Positions 18,389 through 27,220 of a stretch of DNA of 64,000 bases are shown here, piece after piece (position 1 is the first letter of the stretch; each line of letters starts with the position of its first letter). Below the pieces are notes generated by a model. It did not search any database. It was given only the letters and a program-made list of their open reading frames with translations, and had not been told where the DNA came from. The stretch is from an uncultured Clostridia bacterium (GTDB lineage Bacteria; Bacillota; Clostridia; TANB77; CAG-508). Position numbers and translations under genes: made by a program. The stretch spans positions 186,001 through 250,000 of the forward strand of contig CASYFC010000002.1 in the NCBI GenBank assembly GCA_949482135.1, given 5' to 3'.

Positions 18389-19565
18389 TCCAATTACTGT
18401 AACAGAATTAAATATGTACGTTAAAGATAGAGTAGCTGAGGATGAGTTCTTAAATAGCGTTTTTGTTAAAGGGGAAATTTCTAATTTTAAACATCATTAT
18501 ACAGGTCATATGTATTTTACATTAAAAGATGAAAATTCTCTTGTTAAATGCGTTATGTTTAAATCATCAACAGTTACTTTAAATTTTGCTCCTAAAGATG
18601 GAATGAAAGTTATTGTCCTTGGTTCTGTTGGTGTTTATGAAAGAGATGGAGTATATCAAATATACTGTAAGGCCATGCAAGAAGATGGGATGGGGAGCCT
18701 ATATGTTGCGTTTGAAAAATTAAAATCAAAACTTGAAATCGAAGGTTTATTTGATGAATCACATAAAAAGAAGATTCCATTTATGCCTAAAATAATAGGG
18801 GTTTTAACTTCTAATACAGGTGCAGTAATTAGAGATATTATTAATGTATCTACTAGAAGAAATCCAAATGTATATATAAGATTATTACCTGTTCCAGTTC
18901 AAGGAGAAGGTGCAGCAGAAAAAATAGTTAAAGCAATACAGCTAATGAATGATAAAAATTTAGCTGATGTAATTATTTTAGGAAGAGGTGGTGGATCATT
19001 AGAAGATTTATGGCCATTTAATGAAGAAATTGTTGCAAGAGCAATTTATGAATCTAACATTCCTATAATATCTGCGGTTGGACATGAAACAGATTTTACA
19101 ATCGCAGATTTTGTGGCAGATTTAAGAGCGCCTACACCATCTGCAGCTGCTGAACTTGCTGTAACAGATATTCTTGACCTTGAATATAATATTAATTTAT
19201 TTAATCGAAGATTAAAAATGGCTTTGAAAAGAAAAACTGAAATAATGAGATTAAGATATGAAAAATGTTTAAATTCTAAAGTATATAAAGAGCCGCTTCA
19301 AAGAATAAGTGATGGTTATCTTGAGATAGATAGATTAATGAAATCAATTGAAAACTCAACAATAAAAAAACTAAAGGATTCAAAAATAGAAGCAGCTAAA
19401 GCTATTACTAAATTAGATACTCTAAGTCCATTAAAAACATTAACAAGAGGATATAGTTTAACAGAATGTAATGGAAATGTTATTACAAAAGCGCAAGAAT
19501 TAAAAAAAGATATGGAAATAGATTTAAGATTTCAAGATGGAACAGCTAAAGCAAAAGTAATTTAG
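18378..19565 (+). CDS. xseA: Exodeoxyribonuclease VII large subunit
   Basis: XseA with XseB degrades single-stranded DNA. An OB-fold N-terminus (FVKGEISNFKHHYTGHMYFTLKD) is followed by the catalytic domain with GRGGGSLEDLWPFN and AVGHETDFTIADFVADLRAPTPSAAAE. An in-frame ATG at 18366 is possible, but GGAG at about 18369 positions the ATG at 18378 (395 residues), overlapping nusB. The small subunit gene is not adjacent: one hypothetical gene separates them. Confidence 0.95.
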   Translation: MKINPITVTELNMYVKDRVAEDEFLNSVFVKGEISNFKHHYTGHMYFTLKDENSLVKCVMFKSSTVTLNFAPKDGMKVIVLGSVGVYERDGVYQIYCKAMQEDGMGSLYVAFEKLKSKLEIEGLFDESHKKKIPFMPKIIGVLTSNTGAVIRDIINVSTRRNPNVYIRLLPVPVQGEGAAEKIVKAIQLMNDKNLADVIILGRGGGSLEDLWPFNEEIVARAIYESNIPIISAVGHETDFTIADFVADLRAPTPSAAAELAVTDILDLEYNINLFNRRLKMALKRKTEIMRLRYEKCLNSKVYKEPLQRISDGYLEIDRLMKSIENSTIKKLKDSKIEAAKAITKLDTLSPLKTLTRGYSLTECNGNVITKAQELKKDMEIDLRFQDGTAKAKVI

Positions 19566-19593
19566 TAAATTATTTTTATTTAAGAAAAGAGGT

Positions 19594-20067
19594 ATGAAAA
19601 TGAAAATAAAGATAACAATTGTAGCAATATGTATTATTGTAGTAATTATTGGTATTTATGCTGTAGTTTTTAACAAAAGTGATAATCAAGTAGAAAATAA
19701 TAATGTGAATAATGAAATAATTGAAAATGAAACAAATATAGAAAATATTGTAGAAGAAAATACAATTCAAAATGAAACTATAGAACCAGAAGAGCAGACA
19801 AATACAGAACCAAACACTGGAACAGCAGTTGTTCCATCAAGTGCAATTTATGAATCAGATTCAGATGTTGGAACTACAGATAAAAAACAAGATGCAATTA
19901 ATCTTGTAAAAAATTATTGGGGAGAAGATTCAGATGCTACTTTTAGATGCGACTATGTTGATTCTAATGGAGAATACATAATTGCAGTTAGTTCAATTCA
20001 ATCAGCTTCTGTAAAAGGATATTTTAGAGTAAATTTAGATAAAAAAACTGTAGACGTAGAATATTAG
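19594..20067 (+). CDS. Hypothetical membrane-anchored protein between xseA and xseB
   Basis: Not recognised. The 157-residue protein has one N-terminal hydrophobic segment (IKITIVAICIIVVIIGIYAVVF), then a low-complexity spacer of about 60 residues dominated by N, E, I and T, and a C-terminal domain of about 60 residues (KQDAINLVKNYWGEDSDATFR ... VKGYFRVNLDKKTVDVEY) that resembles small PepSY-like or secreted beta-rich domains, but this is only an impression. Probably faces outside the cell. Either ATG (19594 or 19600) could be the start. Confidence 0.65.
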   Translation: MKMKIKITIVAICIIVVIIGIYAVVFNKSDNQVENNNVNNEIIENETNIENIVEENTIQNETIEPEEQTNTEPNTGTAVVPSSAIYESDSDVGTTDKKQDAINLVKNYWGEDSDATFRCDYVDSNGEYIIAVSSIQSASVKGYFRVNLDKKTVDVEY

Positions 20068-20085
20068 AGTAAGAAGGGAAATTTT

Positions 20086-20319
20086 ATGAGTAAAAAAGAG
20101 GAATTAAATTTTGAAGAATTAATGATTAAGCTAGAAGATATTACAAATAAATTGGAAAATGAAAAATTATCTTTAGATGAATCAGTAAAATTATTTGAAG
20201 AAGGAATGGAGATTTCTAAAGAATGTAATAATAAACTTGAAGATGCAGAAAAGAGAATTACGATACTTATAAATGAAAATAATGAGATTAAGGAGGAAGA
20301 CTTCAATACAGAAGTTTAA
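20086..20319 (+). CDS. xseB: Exodeoxyribonuclease VII small subunit
   Basis: A 77-residue helical protein containing FEELMIKLEDITNKLENEKLSLDESVKLFEEG, the diagnostic XseB pattern, partner of XseA. Good GAAGGGA ribosome site. The divergent PAP2 gene follows 8 bases later. Confidence 0.94.
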   Translation: MSKKEELNFEELMIKLEDITNKLENEKLSLDESVKLFEEGMEISKECNNKLEDAEKRITILINENNEIKEEDFNTEV

Positions 20320-20327
20320 TTGGCAAA

Positions 20328-20768
20328 ATGAATAACTTAAATCAAATTTTTACTAATAAATGTATATATATTCCACTAATACTTTGGGCTTGTATACAAG
20401 TATTCAAAGTATTAACAGATTTGATTATAAATAAAAAGTTAAACATAAAAAGAATTATTGGAGCTGGTGGTATGCCAAGCTCACATTCAGCAGTAGTATG
20501 TTCATTAGCAGCTCTAATAGGAAGAGAATATGGATTTAGTTCTGGAATTTTTGCTGTAGCATTAATTATGGCTTGTGTTGTTATGTATGACGCAGCAGGT
20601 GTTAGAAGAGCCTCAGGAAAACAAGCAAGAATATTAAATAAAATATTAGAAACTCCAGGAATGAGTACTGTTGAAGTACAAGAAAAATTAATAGAAGCAT
20701 TAGGACATACACCAATTCAAGTTTTTGTAGGTGCTGCTATTGGAATTGCTTCTGGATTACTATTATAA
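20328..20768 (+). CDS. Divergent PAP2 family membrane protein (DUF212, YuiD-like)
   Basis: 146 residues with four hydrophobic segments. GAGGMPSSHSAVVCSL is the conserved phosphatase-like motif, and DAAGVRRASGKQARILN is the second hallmark of this family. Members are predicted acid phosphatases acting on membrane lipids or isoprenoid phosphates, but the substrate is unknown. Same strand and close spacing with xseB and the following glycosyltransferase. Confidence 0.88.
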   Translation: MNNLNQIFTNKCIYIPLILWACIQVFKVLTDLIINKKLNIKRIIGAGGMPSSHSAVVCSLAALIGREYGFSSGIFAVALIMACVVMYDAAGVRRASGKQARILNKILETPGMSTVEVQEKLIEALGHTPIQVFVGAAIGIASGLLL

Positions 20769-20776
20769 GGAGATAA

Positions 20777-22228
20777 ATGAAAAAAAATAAATTTTTTATT
20801 TTTACTATTTTTATTATATATATTTTAATAATATTAGTGACTTCTTATTATCATGAATCATGGGAAGATGAAAGTCAAGCATGGCTTATTGCAAGAGATT
20901 TAAATTTCATTGAAATTATTAATCAAATGAAATATGAAGGACATTCATTTTTATGGTATTATATACTTGCTATTTTTGCTAAAGGATTACCATATGAATT
21001 TTCCCAAATTATAATGATAGTAATTGCAGGAATTACTGGATTTTTAATATTAACAAAGTCACCATATAATAATTTTGTTAAAGCTCTTATTTTATTTAAT
21101 GCAGTATTTTTATATTATATGCCAGTTTTTTTAAGACCATATTCAATAATCCCATTAATGTTAATATGTATTAGTATTATGAATGAAAATCCAGAAAAGT
21201 ATCCATTTTTATATGGACTTGCAATTGCTATTTTGGCAAATTCACATATTATTGTACTTGGACTTGCTTTTATTATATATTTTAAATTTTTTATGGAACA
21301 ATTTGTAGATAAATATGAAAGAAATAGTAAAAAACAAAATATAAAATTAATTATAGGAACATTTATAGCAATTTTAGGAATGGTAGTTGTAATAGGATGT
21401 GCAATTGCTGGATTTTTCAATTCAATTGCTCCAACACATGGAACAGATATACCTAAAGAAGTATTAGAAAGAATATTCAGCTTAGCCTTAAATTTACATA
21501 GTACATTAATAAATATAAATATTCCTAATTTGTTAATAATTATTATAGATATAATTATTTTAGTTTTAATATTTTTTCAATCTATAAAAACAGATAAAAA
21601 ACAAGGAATAGTATTTTTTATAGGACTAGCGTTCTATTTATTTGTACAATTACTTGTATTTGGAATTTTTGCAAATCAAAGAACTGTATTATTATTTATT
21701 CTTTTATTATATTTTTCATGGAATACAAAGAGATTTTCTATAGAAAAAAATAAAATTGATATAATTGAAGTTGTAATTATTATTATATGTGTATTAAGTA
21801 TTCCTCATACAATTAGAATAATTTCAGATGAAATAAAATATCCATATACAGATTCTAAAAATGTTGCAGAATATATAAAAGAAAATATTGAAGAAGGAAG
21901 TATTTTTATAACTATAAATTGGGATACGATTTCATCTGCTGAAGTTTATCTTTCAAATATGGATTATAAATTTTATGATGCACAAAATGATTCTTATGTA
22001 ACATTTGCTGTTTGGGATAAATTTTTAGATAAAACAAAAGAAATGGATTTAGAAAACGCAATTAATAAATTTAAAGATTCAAATCAAAAAGTATATTTTT
22101 TAAATTTAGCTTCTGACACAGAAGAATTAAATTCGTTTAAAAAATCAAAAGATAAATTAAAATTAATATATTATACAAAAGGAGAATGTTTATCAAGAAA
22201 AGCATATTTATATGAAATAATAAAATAG
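20777..22228 (+). CDS. GT-C type membrane glycosyltransferase (probable)
   Basis: A 483-residue protein with about ten membrane segments. The first extracytoplasmic loop contains WEDESQAWLIARDL; an acidic DE pair just after membrane segment 1 is the catalytic hallmark of GT-C enzymes that use polyprenyl-phosphate sugars. LRPYSIIPLML and HIIVLGLAFI follow the layout of the ArnT/PMT group. A C-terminal extracytoplasmic domain of about 120 residues ends the protein. Likely glycosylates a lipid or surface protein; acceptor unknown. Confidence is moderate because these proteins diverge strongly. Confidence 0.65.
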   Translation: MKKNKFFIFTIFIIYILIILVTSYYHESWEDESQAWLIARDLNFIEIINQMKYEGHSFLWYYILAIFAKGLPYEFSQIIMIVIAGITGFLILTKSPYNNFVKALILFNAVFLYYMPVFLRPYSIIPLMLICISIMNENPEKYPFLYGLAIAILANSHIIVLGLAFIIYFKFFMEQFVDKYERNSKKQNIKLIIGTFIAILGMVVVIGCAIAGFFNSIAPTHGTDIPKEVLERIFSLALNLHSTLININIPNLLIIIIDIIILVLIFFQSIKTDKKQGIVFFIGLAFYLFVQLLVFGIFANQRTVLLFILLLYFSWNTKRFSIEKNKIDIIEVVIIIICVLSIPHTIRIISDEIKYPYTDSKNVAEYIKENIEEGSIFITINWDTISSAEVYLSNMDYKFYDAQNDSYVTFAVWDKFLDKTKEMDLENAINKFKDSNQKVYFLNLASDTEELNSFKKSKDKLKLIYYTKGECLSRKAYLYEIIK

Positions 22229-22238
22229 GAGGTAAATT

Positions 22239-23900
22239 ATGACTGATATTGAAATTGCTAGAAGTGTAAAATTAGACAAAATAACTGATGTAGCCAAAAA
22301 ATTTGAAATAGGTGAAGAGGATATTGAATTATATGGTAAATATAAAGCCAAAATATCTCCAGAATTTATTGAAAAAACAAAAGATAACAAAGAAGGAAAT
22401 TTAGTACTAGTTACAGCAATTAATCCAACCCCTCTTGGAGAAGGAAAAACAACGGTTGCAATTGGATTATCAGATAGCCTAAATAGAATAGGTAAAAAAT
22501 CAGTTTTAGCTTTAAGAGAACCATCTTTAGGACCTGTTTTTGGAATAAAAGGTGGAGCAACAGGTGGAGGATATGCACAAATTTCTCCTATGGTAGATAT
22601 AAACTTGCATTTTACAGGTGATATACATGCAATAACAACTGCAAATAACTTATTATCTGCAATAATAGATAATCACATTTATTATGGAAATGAATTAAAA
22701 TTTAAAAAAGTGATTTGGAAAAGATGTGTAGACTTAAATGATAGAATATTAAGAGAAGTTAAAATTGGATTATCCAAAGAAAAGAAAATGGTACCAAGAG
22801 ATGATGGATTTGATATATCAGTTGCTTCTGAAATTATGGCTATATTTTGTTTATCAAAAGATATTAAAGATTTAGAAAGAAGACTTGGAAATATATTAGT
22901 TGGATATAATGAAGAGGACAAACCAATATTTGCAAAAGATTTAAAAGCAGAAGGAGCTTTAACAGTTTTATTAAAAGATGCGATTAATCCTAATATTGTA
23001 CAAACATTAGAACATAATTTAGCAATTGTTCATGGTGGTCCATTTGCTAATATTGCACATGGATGTAATAGTGTAATAGCAACAAAACTAGCATTAAAAC
23101 TTGGAGACTATGTTATAACAGAAGCTGGTTTTGGAGCAGATTTAGGTGCAGAAAAATTTGTTAATATTAAATGTAGAAAAGCTGAATTAAAGCCAAAAGT
23201 AGCTGTATGTGTGGCAACTTTAAAAGCATTAAAATATCATGGTGGAGCAAGTAAAGATGAATGTATAGAAGAAAATTTAGAAGCTTTAGAAGTTGGAATA
23301 GAGAATTTATTAAGACATGTTGATAATATCAAAAACAGATATGGAATTACACCAATAGTAGGAATAAATAGATATAAAAATGATTCTGAAAAAGAAATAG
23401 AATTTTTAAAGAAGAAATTAGATGAAATCGGAGTAGAATTAAGTTTACTTGATGTTTGGGCTAAAGGTGGAGAAGGAGCAATAGATTTAGCAGAAAAAAT
23501 AGTAAAACACTGTGAAAGTAAATCTACAGTAAATTTTGTTTATAATGATAATGAAAGCATAAAAGAAAAAATTGAAAAAGTTGCAAAACAAGTTTATGGA
23601 GCAGAAGAGGTAGAATATACAGATGAAGCTTTAGAACAAATAGAAAAAATAGAAAAATTAGGATATGGAAAATATCCTGTATGTATTGCTAAAACACAAT
23701 ATTCGTTTTCAGATAATGAGAAAAATTTATTATGTAATGAGCCATATAATATACATATAAGAGAAGTAATTCTAAAAAATGGAGCAGAATTTGTTGTTGT
23801 TAAAACAGGTAAAATATTTACAATGCCAGGATTACCAAAACATCCTGCAGCAGAAAATATTTATATCAATGAAAAAGGTGAAGTTGAAGGTATTTTTTAA
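22239..23900 (+). CDS. fhs: Formate-tetrahydrofolate ligase
   Basis: Makes 10-formyl-tetrahydrofolate from formate, ATP and tetrahydrofolate, feeding purine synthesis, formyl-Met-tRNA or the methyl branch of the acetyl-CoA pathway. P-loop PTPLGEGKTT at residues 63-72; EPSLGPVFGIKGGATGGG and HGGPFANIAHGCNS are family signatures. 553 residues, AGGAGG start site. Ends at a strong two-way terminator. Confidence 0.97.
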   Translation: MTDIEIARSVKLDKITDVAKKFEIGEEDIELYGKYKAKISPEFIEKTKDNKEGNLVLVTAINPTPLGEGKTTVAIGLSDSLNRIGKKSVLALREPSLGPVFGIKGGATGGGYAQISPMVDINLHFTGDIHAITTANNLLSAIIDNHIYYGNELKFKKVIWKRCVDLNDRILREVKIGLSKEKKMVPRDDGFDISVASEIMAIFCLSKDIKDLERRLGNILVGYNEEDKPIFAKDLKAEGALTVLLKDAINPNIVQTLEHNLAIVHGGPFANIAHGCNSVIATKLALKLGDYVITEAGFGADLGAEKFVNIKCRKAELKPKVAVCVATLKALKYHGGASKDECIEENLEALEVGIENLLRHVDNIKNRYGITPIVGINRYKNDSEKEIEFLKKKLDEIGVELSLLDVWAKGGEGAIDLAEKIVKHCESKSTVNFVYNDNESIKEKIEKVAKQVYGAEEVEYTDEALEQIEKIEKLGYGKYPVCIAKTQYSFSDNEKNLLCNEPYNIHIREVILKNGAEFVVVKTGKIFTMPGLPKHPAAENIYINEKGEVEGIF

Positions 23901-23904
23901 AATA

Positions 23905-23949
23905 AAAAGAGAAGAAAGTATAGTATTTTACCATACTTTCTTCTCTTTT
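23905..23949. terminator. Two-way terminator between fhs and the CBM gene
   Basis: AAAAGAGAAGAAAGTAT (23905-23921) pairs perfectly with ATACTTTCTTCTCTTTT (23933-23949). A-rich and T-rich flanks suit termination on both strands. Confidence 0.9.
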
Positions 23950-23979
23950 ATAATAGGAAAATCGTTATTTCTCTATATA

Positions 23980-24942
23980 TTATTTACTATTTTCTTCATT
24001 ATAAGTCCCATTAAGAATTTTTGGAAGTATAGAGAAAAATTTATAAACTGCAATTCTCATTTTCTTTTTAAATGAATAGAATTTTCCTAATGCTCTCGGA
24101 CTAACAACTAAAGCTGTTTCTTCATTATGCTTATTTTCTTTTAAAATATGTGCTGGTTGAACATCTTGTGCATGTTCTTGTTTTTTTGAACCTTCGTATA
24201 AATCATCAATTATATTTGTTACAACATTATCTACTGTGCTATCAGAAGAATTTGCTATTACATTTTGGATATTACTAGATTCATCAGGTATTTTATAATA
24301 ATCATTAAAGATTGATTCTTCTTCTTCAAAATCTTCAAAAAGATCTGCAAAGTCATTTATATCAAATACTTGAGCGTTAGGTGTTTCTTCTTGTGTTTCA
24401 GTAATTTCACTAATTTCTTCTGTTCCTTCGTAAATTTCTGAAAAAGCTTTATTTAAATTTTCATTTAAAGATTCTTCTGGAGTTATATTTACTATTGTAT
24501 CTGAAATGTCGATGTTTTCAGTTGGTTCAAAATAAACTTCAAATGAAGTATCTTCTGCAGTAACTTTTGAAACATCATATTCTACTAAATTTGTTATAAT
24601 TTCTTCTGCTACATTTTCATTTAGAATAAATGATTCGTTATCAACTTTAAATTCAGATATAGGGGCAACAAAGTTGGAATTATAATTATTGTCCCAAAAA
24701 TTATTTTCGTTTTTAAAACAAAAATAAAATTTTGAGAAGTTTAACATTTTTACATTAGCAATAAATCCATTTTCTGTTTTTTCCATTTTTTGTTCATTTG
24801 TATACATCCAATTATCACCAAAACCATAAACGATTGTAAGTGAAGATGAGTTATTTTTAAATAGATAACCAGAATATGTGATTGTAACTTCTTTGTTTTC
24901 CATTGGTTTACTACTAAATTTTATGTCAGCAGAAAATTCCAT
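23980..24942 (-). CDS. Protein with N-terminal starch/glycogen-binding module (CBM25/53-like)
   Basis: Residues about 10-95 form a carbohydrate-binding module: KEVTITYSGYLF, then LTIVYGFGDNWMY, KFYFCFKNENNFWDNNYNSNF. The paired Trp/Tyr positions and final WDNN match CBM25/53 starch-binding modules. The middle (about 120-260) is acidic and low-complexity, and the last 60 residues are basic with aromatic and hydrophobic patches (ALGKFYSFKKKMRIAVYKFF). There is no signal peptide and no enzyme domain, so it is probably a cytoplasmic glucan-granule protein or tether. Start: AGGAG lies 8 bases before the ATG at 24942, much better than the upstream in-frame ATG at 25032. An alpha-glucan phosphorylase is encoded at 56948. 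Confidence 0.7.
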   Translation of the reverse strand: MEFSADIKFSSKPMENKEVTITYSGYLFKNNSSSLTIVYGFGDNWMYTNEQKMEKTENGFIANVKMLNFSKFYFCFKNENNFWDNNYNSNFVAPISEFKVDNESFILNENVAEEIITNLVEYDVSKVTAEDTSFEVYFEPTENIDISDTIVNITPEESLNENLNKAFSEIYEGTEEISEITETQEETPNAQVFDINDFADLFEDFEEEESIFNDYYKIPDESSNIQNVIANSSDSTVDNVVTNIIDDLYEGSKKQEHAQDVQPAHILKENKHNEETALVVSPRALGKFYSFKKKMRIAVYKFFSILPKILNGTYNEENSK

Positions 24943-25179
24943 AATTTGTACTCCTAAACTTAAATTTATATTACAATTTCTCATAATATTTCTTAGTAGC
25001 ATTATATTAATAAATTCTTTTTTTTTCAACATAATATGAGTAAATATTTATTACATTTTTGTAACAAAATTGTTGTTTATATGAGTAAATTGTTATTTAA
25101 TTTTTAAATCATAATTTTTTGTATAAATTTTAAATTTTGGAAAAAAATAATAAAAAATCTTATAGTGAAAGGAAAAAAT

Positions 25180-25848
25180 ATGAAAATTAAGCATTTATGT
25201 ATAATTTTAATTTTATTAATGATATTAATTATAGCATTTCCAGTATGTAACTATGCCTTATCTAAGTATGGTTCTAGAGGAGAAGAAGTTAAAAAAATTC
25301 AAGAAAAACTTAAGGCATGGGGATATTATTCAGGAAGTGTAGATGGGATTTATGGAAGTCAAACATTTGAGGCTGTGAAAAAATTTCAAAGAAAAAATAA
25401 CTTATCAGTAGATGGAATTGCTGGGCAGAAAACACTTGCTGCATTAGGAATAACCTCTGGAGGAAATAGTAGCAATAAAAATCAAACAACAAGTAATAAT
25501 ACAGATTTAAATTTACTAAGTAAATTAGTTCATGCAGAGGCAAGAGGAGAACCTTATAAGGGAATGGTTGCAGTTGCTGCTACAGTATTAAATAGAGTTG
25601 CAAATTCAAAATTTCCTAATACTATCGCAGGTGTAATTTATCAATCAGGAGCATATACCTGTGTTTCAGATGGACAAATTAATTTAGCAGCAAATGAACA
25701 ATCAAGAAAAGCGGCTCAAGATGCAATAAATGGATGGGATCCAACTTCAGGCTGTATATATTATTTTAACCCTAATACAGCAACATCTGGATGGATTTGG
25801 AGTAGACCTCAAGTTATGACAATAGGTAGCCATATCTTTTGTAAATAA
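25180..25848 (+). CDS. sleB: SleB-like spore cortex hydrolase
   Basis: SleB-type enzymes digest spore cortex peptidoglycan at germination. Signal-peptide-like N-terminus (residues 1-26), a peptidoglycan-binding repeat at about 28-85 (GSRGEEVKKIQEKLKAWGYY ... VDGIAGQKTLAALG), and a C-terminal hydrolase domain with LVHAEARGEPYKGMVAVAATVLNR, whose Glu is the likely catalytic acid. GTG at 25165 lies within the AAAGGA ribosome site, so the ATG at 25180 is used (222 residues). The related CwlJ has no binding domain; this has one. Could act in vegetative wall growth, but the sporulation genes nearby support the cortex role. Confidence 0.85.
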   Translation: MKIKHLCIILILLMILIIAFPVCNYALSKYGSRGEEVKKIQEKLKAWGYYSGSVDGIYGSQTFEAVKKFQRKNNLSVDGIAGQKTLAALGITSGGNSSNKNQTTSNNTDLNLLSKLVHAEARGEPYKGMVAVAATVLNRVANSKFPNTIAGVIYQSGAYTCVSDGQINLAANEQSRKAAQDAINGWDPTSGCIYYFNPNTATSGWIWSRPQVMTIGSHIFCK

Positions 25849-25870
25849 AGATAAATGAAATAATTAACAT

Positions 25871-25899
25871 TTGACAAAAACTCAACAAATTGGTAATAT
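25871..25899 (+). promoter_or_regulatory. Promoter ahead of yqeG
   Basis: TTGACA at 25871-25876 and TAATAT at 25894-25899, spacing 17. Confidence 0.7.
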
Positions 25900-25926
25900 A
25901 GGGATAGAAAAGTTGAGGAGAAAAAA

Positions 25927-26424
25927 ATGTTAATATACCCTAGATTTTATTTTAAAAAAATTACAGATATAAATCCAGAATTTTTGAAAGAAAATAATAT
26001 AAAAGCTTTAATATTAGATGTTGATAACACATTGTTAGATTTTGATTTAAACTATGTAGATGGTTTAGAAGAATGGTATAAAATTATTAAAGAAAATAAT
26101 ATAAAGTGTATGATTGTTTCAAACAGTAATAAAACACAAAAGGTTGAAATGGTAGCAAATTTTTTAGAAATACCATATATAAAATTTGCTACCAAACCTT
26201 TAAAAAGAGGTTTCCAAAAAGCAATAAAACAAATAAATCTACCAGTAGAAAATATTGCTGCTGTTGGAGATCAGATATTTACAGATGTAATTGGCTCTAA
26301 TCGTATGAAAATGATATCAATTTTAGTAGACCCATTAGATGAAAAAGATATATGGATGACAAAAGTAAAAAGACCTATAGAAAATTTAATAATAAAAAAA
26401 TATTTAAAGAAAATAAACAGGTAG
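25927..26424 (+). CDS. yqeG: YqeG family HAD phosphatase
   Basis: A 165-residue HAD-superfamily IIIA protein. Motif I is ALILDVDNTLLDFD, motif II SNSNKT, and the acidic motif GDQIFTDVIGSNRM. YqeG is conserved in Firmicutes; plant relatives are phosphatidylglycerophosphate phosphatases, so a role in phosphatidylglycerol synthesis is possible. Followed 6 bases later by the prepilin peptidase. Confidence 0.9.
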   Translation: MLIYPRFYFKKITDINPEFLKENNIKALILDVDNTLLDFDLNYVDGLEEWYKIIKENNIKCMIVSNSNKTQKVEMVANFLEIPYIKFATKPLKRGFQKAIKQINLPVENIAAVGDQIFTDVIGSNRMKMISILVDPLDEKDIWMTKVKRPIENLIIKKYLKKINR

Positions 26425-26430
26425 GAAAGA

Positions 26431-27198
26431 ATGTATTTTAATAATGTATTTATTGGATATTATGTTTTAATTGCTTTTATAGGATTAATAGTAGGAAAAT
26501 TTGTGGCTTGGTGTAATATGAGAATTCCAGAAAATAAAAAGATTTTTTCTAGTGAATTCTTTAAAGAAAATAAAAGTGGATTAAAATTAAATTATGTATT
26601 TATGATTATAATGGCAATTGTATATATAGCTTTATTATATAAATTTGGAATTCATAAAGAAGATATTTTTAAAAATTTAGATTTGCTTAAATTTTTAATA
26701 TTAACACCATTGCTTGTAATATCATTTTCAATTGATTCTTTACATAGAATTCTTCCAAATAGAATAAATTTGAGTATATTAGAATTTGGATTAATAATTA
26801 CGTTTGTATATGGTATTTCAAATGTAAATATGGCAAAAGATTATATTTTAGGAATGTTTACTGGAATAGCAATTTTTGGAATTATAACACTTTTAGGATG
26901 GATAATAACAGGAAAAGAAGCTATGGGACTTGGAGATATTAAATTTGTAGGAGCAATTGGATTATTTTTTGGACCCAATACTATTATAGAAATTTCTTTA
27001 TTAGCATTTGTTGTGGCTGCAGTATTTTCAATAATTTTAATTTTTGTAAGAATATTAATTTTTAAGAAAAAGGATGATTACATAGCATTTGGACCATTTT
27101 TATCTATAGCTGCAATGATTTGTATATTCTTACCATCGAATTTAATATTAGATACTTTTTTAGAGTTTTGTAGAGTAATAAGTAACACAATTTTATAA
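26431..27198 (+). CDS. Prepilin peptidase (A24 family)
   Basis: A 255-residue membrane protein with about seven segments. The aspartate protease motif GLGDIKFVGAIGLFFG (family GxGD) is near residue 167; the first catalytic Asp is probably in FSIDSLHRILPN. The N-terminal cysteine domain that methylates pilins is degenerate: no CxxC pair is seen, so this is a peptidase-only form. No pilin or type IV assembly gene is adjacent. One possible client, a PilX-like protein, is at 38684. Confidence 0.88.
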   Translation: MYFNNVFIGYYVLIAFIGLIVGKFVAWCNMRIPENKKIFSSEFFKENKSGLKLNYVFMIIMAIVYIALLYKFGIHKEDIFKNLDLLKFLILTPLLVISFSIDSLHRILPNRINLSILEFGLIITFVYGISNVNMAKDYILGMFTGIAIFGIITLLGWIITGKEAMGLGDIKFVGAIGLFFGPNTIIEISLLAFVVAAVFSIILIFVRILIFKKKDDYIAFGPFLSIAAMICIFLPSNLILDTFLEFCRVISNTIL

Positions 27199-27220
27199 AA
27201 TTTATGAGAGGATGATATAT

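Noticed and set aside
23779-24075. Plus-strand frame overlapping fhs and the CBM gene end
   Set aside because: It is out of frame with fhs, runs through a strong terminator and has no ribosome site.
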